Of a stretch of DNA of 64,000 nt, positions 60,306-64,000 are shown piece by piece. The stretch covers positions 2,501,001 to 2,565,000 of the forward strand of contig NC_007775.1 of assembly GCF_000013205.1 (NCBI RefSeq), read 5' to 3'. The notes beneath the pieces were generated by a model. The model was not told the DNA's origin. It worked only from the letters and a program-made list of their open reading frames with translations, and did not search any database. Each line of letters begins with the position of its first letter. Within the stretch, counting starts at the first letter, position 1. Origin of the DNA: Synechococcus sp. JA-3-3Ab (lineage in GTDB: Bacteria > Cyanobacteriota > Cyanobacteriia > Thermostichales > Thermostichaceae). A program made the translations under genes and the position numbers.

Positions 60306-62264
60306 CTATCTCAAGGGCCAGATTACTTGAAAATCATCAGCATCTTTCTTGAGCTCCTCAAGATACTTTTTCCTAGGATCTGCCGTTGCCCCAAAAACGG
60401 TAACCACTTGGTAATCACCCAAATCGGCAATCCAAACCGGAGAGGGCAGAGCACCTCCCTGTACACCCCCGCACAAGAATTTGTCGTACCGGCCTTCATC
60501 TTGTCGGCCTAAGCGATGCAAAGTTGCCAGGGCATAGGGTTTGTTGAAATCTTCCTCGCCGCTGCAGACTACGATCCTGCAGTTGGCATCCACCGCTTGC
60601 GGCCATTTATCCCTCTGAACCTGGCCAGCACTTCTTGGGCTATCGGGGTTAATGGCCTGCTTGGTTAGAGTCTTGAGAGCGTCAAAGAAGTTGCCCAGGC
60701 GCTTTTGGAAAAGCTTCTGAAACCCGGCCACCGACTCCGCCAGCTTCCAAAAGGCATCCTCCGACCTGGGAATTAGGGTAGAGCCGCGCCACCAGGGAGC
60801 CCGCTCCCGGTTCTGGCGGGAGTAGCAGGGTCTTCTAGCTCCTTGACCCACACCTCCCAGATGGAACATCATCCAGGTGAGGTTAGTAAAGAGCTTTTCC
60901 ACCGCCTCTTGATCTTCCTGGGAAGCATAGTTTTGACACTCGCCAGAAAGACTTAAGATGAGGATCCCTTCCTGTTGGCCTGCGGCTTCTCCTCGCTGAT
61001 TGGGCTCCGGCCGAGAGACTTTGCCGTTCAGCAAATCCACATGGATCCAGCCGTGTTTTTGCTGGGGAGTGATGGCCCCAAAAAGTTGCCCTTCCCACTC
61101 CTGCACCTGATCGACCGGCAAAACTCCCAGGGCAAAGGTGCGGAACCAATAGCGCAGCATATTCTTAAAGGCTACGGGCCGCACTTCGGCGATGGATCGG
61201 TTGTCGTAGCGATTCTTATCGGGCCTCCAGTTGACTACCTGCCGCCCGTGAATGAGTTGGCCTTTTAGCTCAAAGGGCAGGCGCAAGAATTCTCCTTGGC
61301 TCTTGTCCAGTGATTTCCCTAAGGGGATCAGCCGACCGTAGCCGGTATTCACCTGGGATCCCACCCCTTGCTCCAGCCCTTGGATCAGCCACTCTTTGAC
61401 TTGATCCAGCATCTCATCGGTGCAGCCGGGGCCTTTGCGCAGGCCAATTAAAAAAGTGGCTTGCTTGAGAGAAAAGAACAAGTTAGGGTTAGGCGAGTAG
61501 TCAAGATTTTTTCCATTCCATTTCCAGATACTATTGGCAATATCTACAGCTAGACCCCCCGTTTTAGAATTATCGGGATCCTCTCGCCGTTGGGGCCGAG
61601 TGGGTACCGGGTAGGCATCCAAAAAGATAACCTTGCCGGCCCTGTCTTTTTCGTCAGCTTGTAGGTGCCCAAACCAAGGAGCTACGGCTTTGTCTGCTTG
61701 CTCCCAAGATAAATTGCGCTCCTGCATCAGCTCTCGAATGGCCTGGGAGCGGGCCACGCCGCACAGGGTGGAGCTGGGAATGTAAGGGATCCCTAAGGGA
61801 TCGAAAGCGGGGAGCAACATGCTCTCTGGACCCTTGGCCCCACCGACTCGAATTCGCCAGGGACAAGTAACCTGAAAGGTGTCGCTGGCAATGCGTTGGG
61901 TGCGCTCATTCAAAACTTTCAGGCGGGCTCCAAGGTTGATCGTTGTTTCCACTTGGTGCGCCAGCTCCGCTTTGGTGCCGTCTTTAGAAGCATCAAGCGG
62001 CGCTCGCATCCAGCGCAGATATTCAATAAAGCCAGCGGTGGGATCCGGCCTGGGCGTGGGATCCAAGGGGTGACCCAGCCAAGGCGAGGGCGGAGGATTG
62101 TTGCCTCCTCCACCGCGCGGCTGGTTTCCCCCTCCATTGCCTCCTCTAGGAGAATTAGGGCCCCGATTTTCCTGAGGCGGCCGGCGGCTGGGATCCCCTG
62201 GCCTGGGGGGACGAGGAAGCGGCTGAGGAGCGTTGCCAGGACGAGTAGGGCGATTGCCAGTCAT
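60306..62264 (-). CDS. cmr6: RAMP protein, apparent Cmr6-Cmr1 fusion with disordered N-terminus
   Basis: A 652-residue protein. Residues 1-75 are Pro/Gly/Asn/Arg-rich and probably disordered. Residues about 105-325 look like Cmr6: GIPYIPSSTLCGVAR (162-169 core), KVIFLDAYPV (211-220) and GVGSQVNTGYGRLIP (300-314). Residues about 330-650 look like Cmr1: VRPVAFKNMLRYWFRTF (361-377), WEGQLFGAITP and MMFHLGGVGQGARR (465-478). In the usual type III-B complex these are separate subunits, Cmr1 and Cmr6 capping the 3' end of the crRNA. It follows the nuclease-like gene by 29 bases. Confidence is high for RAMP family and moderate for the two-domain reading. Confidence 0.82.
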   Translation of the reverse strand: MTGNRPTRPGNAPQPLPRPPRPGDPSRRPPQENRGPNSPRGGNGGGNQPRGGGGNNPPPSPWLGHPLDPTPRPDPTAGFIEYLRWMRAPLDASKDGTKAELAHQVETTINLGARLKVLNERTQRIASDTFQVTCPWRIRVGGAKGPESMLLPAFDPLGIPYIPSSTLCGVARSQAIRELMQERNLSWEQADKAVAPWFGHLQADEKDRAGKVIFLDAYPVPTRPQRREDPDNSKTGGLAVDIANSIWKWNGKNLDYSPNPNLFFSLKQATFLIGLRKGPGCTDEMLDQVKEWLIQGLEQGVGSQVNTGYGRLIPLGKSLDKSQGEFLRLPFELKGQLIHGRQVVNWRPDKNRYDNRSIAEVRPVAFKNMLRYWFRTFALGVLPVDQVQEWEGQLFGAITPQQKHGWIHVDLLNGKVSRPEPNQRGEAAGQQEGILILSLSGECQNYASQEDQEAVEKLFTNLTWMMFHLGGVGQGARRPCYSRQNRERAPWWRGSTLIPRSEDAFWKLAESVAGFQKLFQKRLGNFFDALKTLTKQAINPDSPRSAGQVQRDKWPQAVDANCRIVVCSGEEDFNKPYALATLHRLGRQDEGRYDKFLCGGVQGGALPSPVWIADLGDYQVVTVFGATADPRKKYLEELKKDADDFQVIWPLR

Positions 62265-62293
62265 GGGATCTTCTCCAAAAGTGGGAAACAGCG

Positions 62294-62935
62294 TTAGGAA
62301 TTGCCAAGGGTTTGCCGAAATTTGCGCAACATAGCGCTGGTGCCAATCTCTAAGGCCCGTTGAATGAGCTGAGGCACAAGCTTGGGGATGTCGAAGTCTG
62401 GAAAAAGCCAGCTGCAGCTTGATTCTACGTAGTCTTCTCCCTGCAGAATAAAGATCCGCAAACTTCGCTCACCCAAGATCCAAACTTCCGGCACGCCGAT
62501 GGCTCTATAGGCCTCGATAAAAGTTCGGGAAGTAACGTCGGACTCGATGGCCAGATCAGGTGGGGGCAACTGATCGACATCGATCCTGCCCTCGCAACCT
62601 CGCACCAACTCCAGGTGATTGACATAGAAGCAGGTGTCGGGCTCCACGCCAGCTCTGCCTGGCTTTTTGAGGGTTGTTGAGCCAAAGTCTTCCCAATCTC
62701 TCCCCTGAGCATCTAAGAGAGCCTTTACAATGTCACTGGCAATGCGATGAAGGCGCTCGTGTTTGGATAAAGGAGACATGATCTCAAAAGTGCCATCGTA
62801 GTAGGCAATGCGAGTGTGGCGATCTTCGCCCAGCTCCTCCAGAATGCTCTCGCAGTCTTGCCAGGTAAGAGAATGAATAACCACTCGGCTGCCTTCTTGC
62901 AGGGAAATCGCTTGCAGGGGGATCGCGACGCCCAT
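62294..62935 (-). CDS. Uma2/DUF820-type PD-(D/E)xK nuclease-like protein in the cmr operon
   Basis: A 213-residue protein of the Uma2 family, abundant in cyanobacteria and predicted to be a PD-(D/E)xK nuclease. Core motifs: RHTRIAYYDGTFEIMSPLSKHE, VEPDTCFYVNH and PPPDLAIESDVTSRTFIEAY, the latter two providing the acidic residues, then GVPEVWILGERSLRIF. Its ATG overlaps the cmr5 stop (TAATG) with AAAGGAGG just upstream, so it is firmly embedded in the Cmr operon rather than nearby by chance. Whether it serves CRISPR interference is not known. Confidence 0.85.
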   Translation of the reverse strand: MGVAIPLQAISLQEGSRVVIHSLTWQDCESILEELGEDRHTRIAYYDGTFEIMSPLSKHERLHRIASDIVKALLDAQGRDWEDFGSTTLKKPGRAGVEPDTCFYVNHLELVRGCEGRIDVDQLPPPDLAIESDVTSRTFIEAYRAIGVPEVWILGERSLRIFILQGEDYVESSCSWLFPDFDIPKLVPQLIQRALEIGTSAMLRKFRQTLGNS

Positions 62936-63327
62936 TACTCTCCTCCTTTAATGTCGTGGTAGATGGCCATAGCCCAAAAGCCGAATTCCTGAGCCAAAGC
63001 CAGACCTAGCCCTGTTAAACCTAGATACTCTTCAACTCCCAATTGCATAAGACGATCCAGGCCGTTGGAGTTAGCAATTCCCTTTTGGCCAGAGATCTCT
63101 TCTAGGCAATCAAAAAACTCCTTGACTACTTGTTTTTTCCCTTCCTGGTTGAGGGCATCTTCTTCTGCCTTAAGGCGCAGCAGGCCCCAGGTGGAAAGGT
63201 AGGTGTAGAGCTCCACAGCCTGGTTTTTCTGCTCCTTAAGCTTTTCTTGGTCTTTGGTTTGAGCCCTTAACTGGCGAAGGGATTCGTAAACGGGCTTGGC
63301 CAACGTGCGGGGATCAAAAGTTTCCAT
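62935..63327 (-). CDS. cmr5: Type III-B CRISPR small subunit
   Basis: A 130-residue, almost fully helical protein between cmr4 and the nuclease-like gene. Cmr5 lines the crRNA-target duplex in the Cmr complex. Family-like segments are LGLTGLGLALAQEFGFWAMAIY at the C-terminus and the KQVVKEFFDCLEEIS helix. Homology is weak by eye, so the call rests on size, helix content and position, exactly between cmr4 and the other RAMP gene. Confidence 0.8.
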   Translation of the reverse strand: METFDPRTLAKPVYESLRQLRAQTKDQEKLKEQKNQAVELYTYLSTWGLLRLKAEEDALNQEGKKQVVKEFFDCLEEISGQKGIANSNGLDRLMQLGVEEYLGLTGLGLALAQEFGFWAMAIYHDIKGGE

Positions 63328-63340
63328 AAAGCCTCCTCAA

Positions 63341-64000
63341 CTAGTTCCAAGACAACTCGACAAAGCCCCGGCCTAGGCTCTCTTGGCCGCCAATTTGTAG
63401 AAGTTGGTTCTTCTGGAGAAGCTTCTGAAATTGCTCCACTGCTTCTTGGGAACTGCCGTTGGCCTGGGCTGTTACCCCCCAGGTAAAGTACATCAGGCTA
63501 TCGGGGGGGATGGCCTCTTCGTAGCGAAAGCCGCCTTCTACAACTTTGTGCTCGCTGAGCTTAACTTTTACCTGCCGCCACAGGCTCATTTGAATAAGGG
63601 TGGCACAGTGCTGATCCGGCAAGACAAGGACGCGGCTGATGCTGGAAGATTTGACAAAGCTTTGCCAGTTTTCCCACTTCTTTAGACCGTTCTTTAGGAT
63701 GGCATCCTTGAGATAGATGGGTCGGTTTGCCTCCAAGTTGGTGCTATAGGGCTCCGGCACCTGCAACTTCTGGCCACTTAGCCGCAGCCAGCGCTTGAGC
63801 AAGAGGGGGCAGCTAATCCAGACTACCCCGTGGCTGAGGGAAGCCACCGGCACCCACAAGAGGGATCCATCTCCAATCCAAATGGAGCCTTGGGTAAGCT
63901 GATCCCCCTCCCCAATTTCGTTGCCAAAAAGCTCAAACTTTAACTCTTTCTCGGCCACGCTGGCCCGCAATTTGCCGCGGATGGTGCTGGAAGGGATGTA
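63341..64000 (-). CDS. cmr4: Type III-B CRISPR backbone RAMP (cut by window end)
   Basis: The frame is open to the right edge, so the N-terminal part lies outside. The visible part starts YIPSSTIRGKLRASVAEKE, the RAMP glycine/backbone loop region, and continues with FGNEIGEGDQ, SLLWVPVASLSHGVVWISCP and a C-terminal GGQESLGRGFVELSW, which matches the Cmr4 end (GGxExxGxG). Cmr4 forms the backbone and cuts target RNA every six nucleotides. The missing part presumably contains the catalytic Asp loop. The rest of the Cmr set (cas10/cmr2, cmr3) should follow beyond the window. Confidence 0.88.
   Translation of the reverse strand, partial: YIPSSTIRGKLRASVAEKELKFELFGNEIGEGDQLTQGSIWIGDGSLLWVPVASLSHGVVWISCPLLLKRWLRLSGQKLQVPEPYSTNLEANRPIYLKDAILKNGLKKWENWQSFVKSSSISRVLVLPDQHCATLIQMSLWRQVKVKLSEHKVVEGGFRYEEAIPPDSLMYFTWGVTAQANGSSQEAVEQFQKLLQKNQLLQIGGQESLGRGFVELSWN

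Overview
The window comes from a cyanobacterium. It carries psaA-psaB (photosystem I core), the end of pcyA (phycocyanobilin synthesis) and several protein types common in cyanobacteria. The DNA is GC-rich and very densely sprinkled with the palindrome GGGATCCC, which fits the thermophilic hot-spring Synechococcus lineage (Yellowstone type). The species is an inference, not something the sequence proves.

Layout. 1-7.1 kb: end of pcyA, an ACT-domain protein, prmA-rsmE, hisS with an unknown Pro-rich protein, and a tandem universal stress protein. 7.2-18.4 kb: envelope and secretion genes, namely a porin-like protein, a lipoprotein plus polytopic membrane protein pair, a cupin, a BcsB-like protein with an MshEN-GT2 glycosyltransferase (polysaccharide synthesis), and a PhoD-like phosphatase. 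18.6-27 kb: clpS, a CPBP protease, a sodium:solute symporter with a small partner, dprA, a beheaded SRAP gene next to an internally deleted IS200/IS605 element, hisA, and an M20 amidohydrolase. 27.1-35.5 kb: a tightly overlapping minus-strand operon sbcD(mre11)-sbcC(rad50)-nurA-HAS-barrel protein-herA, an archaeal-style DNA end-processing set. 35.9-40.5 kb: psaAB with an HLR1-like upstream site and a strong terminator. 40.5-45.6 kb: Pro-rich lipoproteins and gene remnants. 45.8-51.5 kb: pepA, a matrixin-like protease, and sufE-znuA-znuC-znuB behind a Fur/Zur-type box. 51.5-56.5 kb: a cfa-like methyltransferase, a broken ARPP-1-type gene holding a second copy of the same deleted IS, and archease-rtcB (RNA repair).

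56.5-64 kb is a type III-B (Cmr) CRISPR-Cas locus. From the right edge leftward on the minus strand it reads cmr4 (cut by the window), cmr5, a Uma2-type nuclease gene, a large protein that looks like a Cmr6-Cmr1 fusion with a disordered N-terminus, a small membrane protein, cas1 with an in-frame stop codon, cas2, a putative leader, three repeats, a 2-oxoglutarate/Fe(II) dioxygenase gene sitting inside the array, and nine more repeats of which the last two are decayed. The array is probably transcribed on the minus strand, away from cas2.

The two regions most worth attention are the five-gene HerA/NurA/Mre11/Rad50 operon, whose Rad50 has no CxxC zinc hook and which includes an uncharacterised HAS-barrel protein, and the unusual Cmr locus (RAMP fusion, embedded nuclease, membrane protein, interrupted cas1, dioxygenase within the array).
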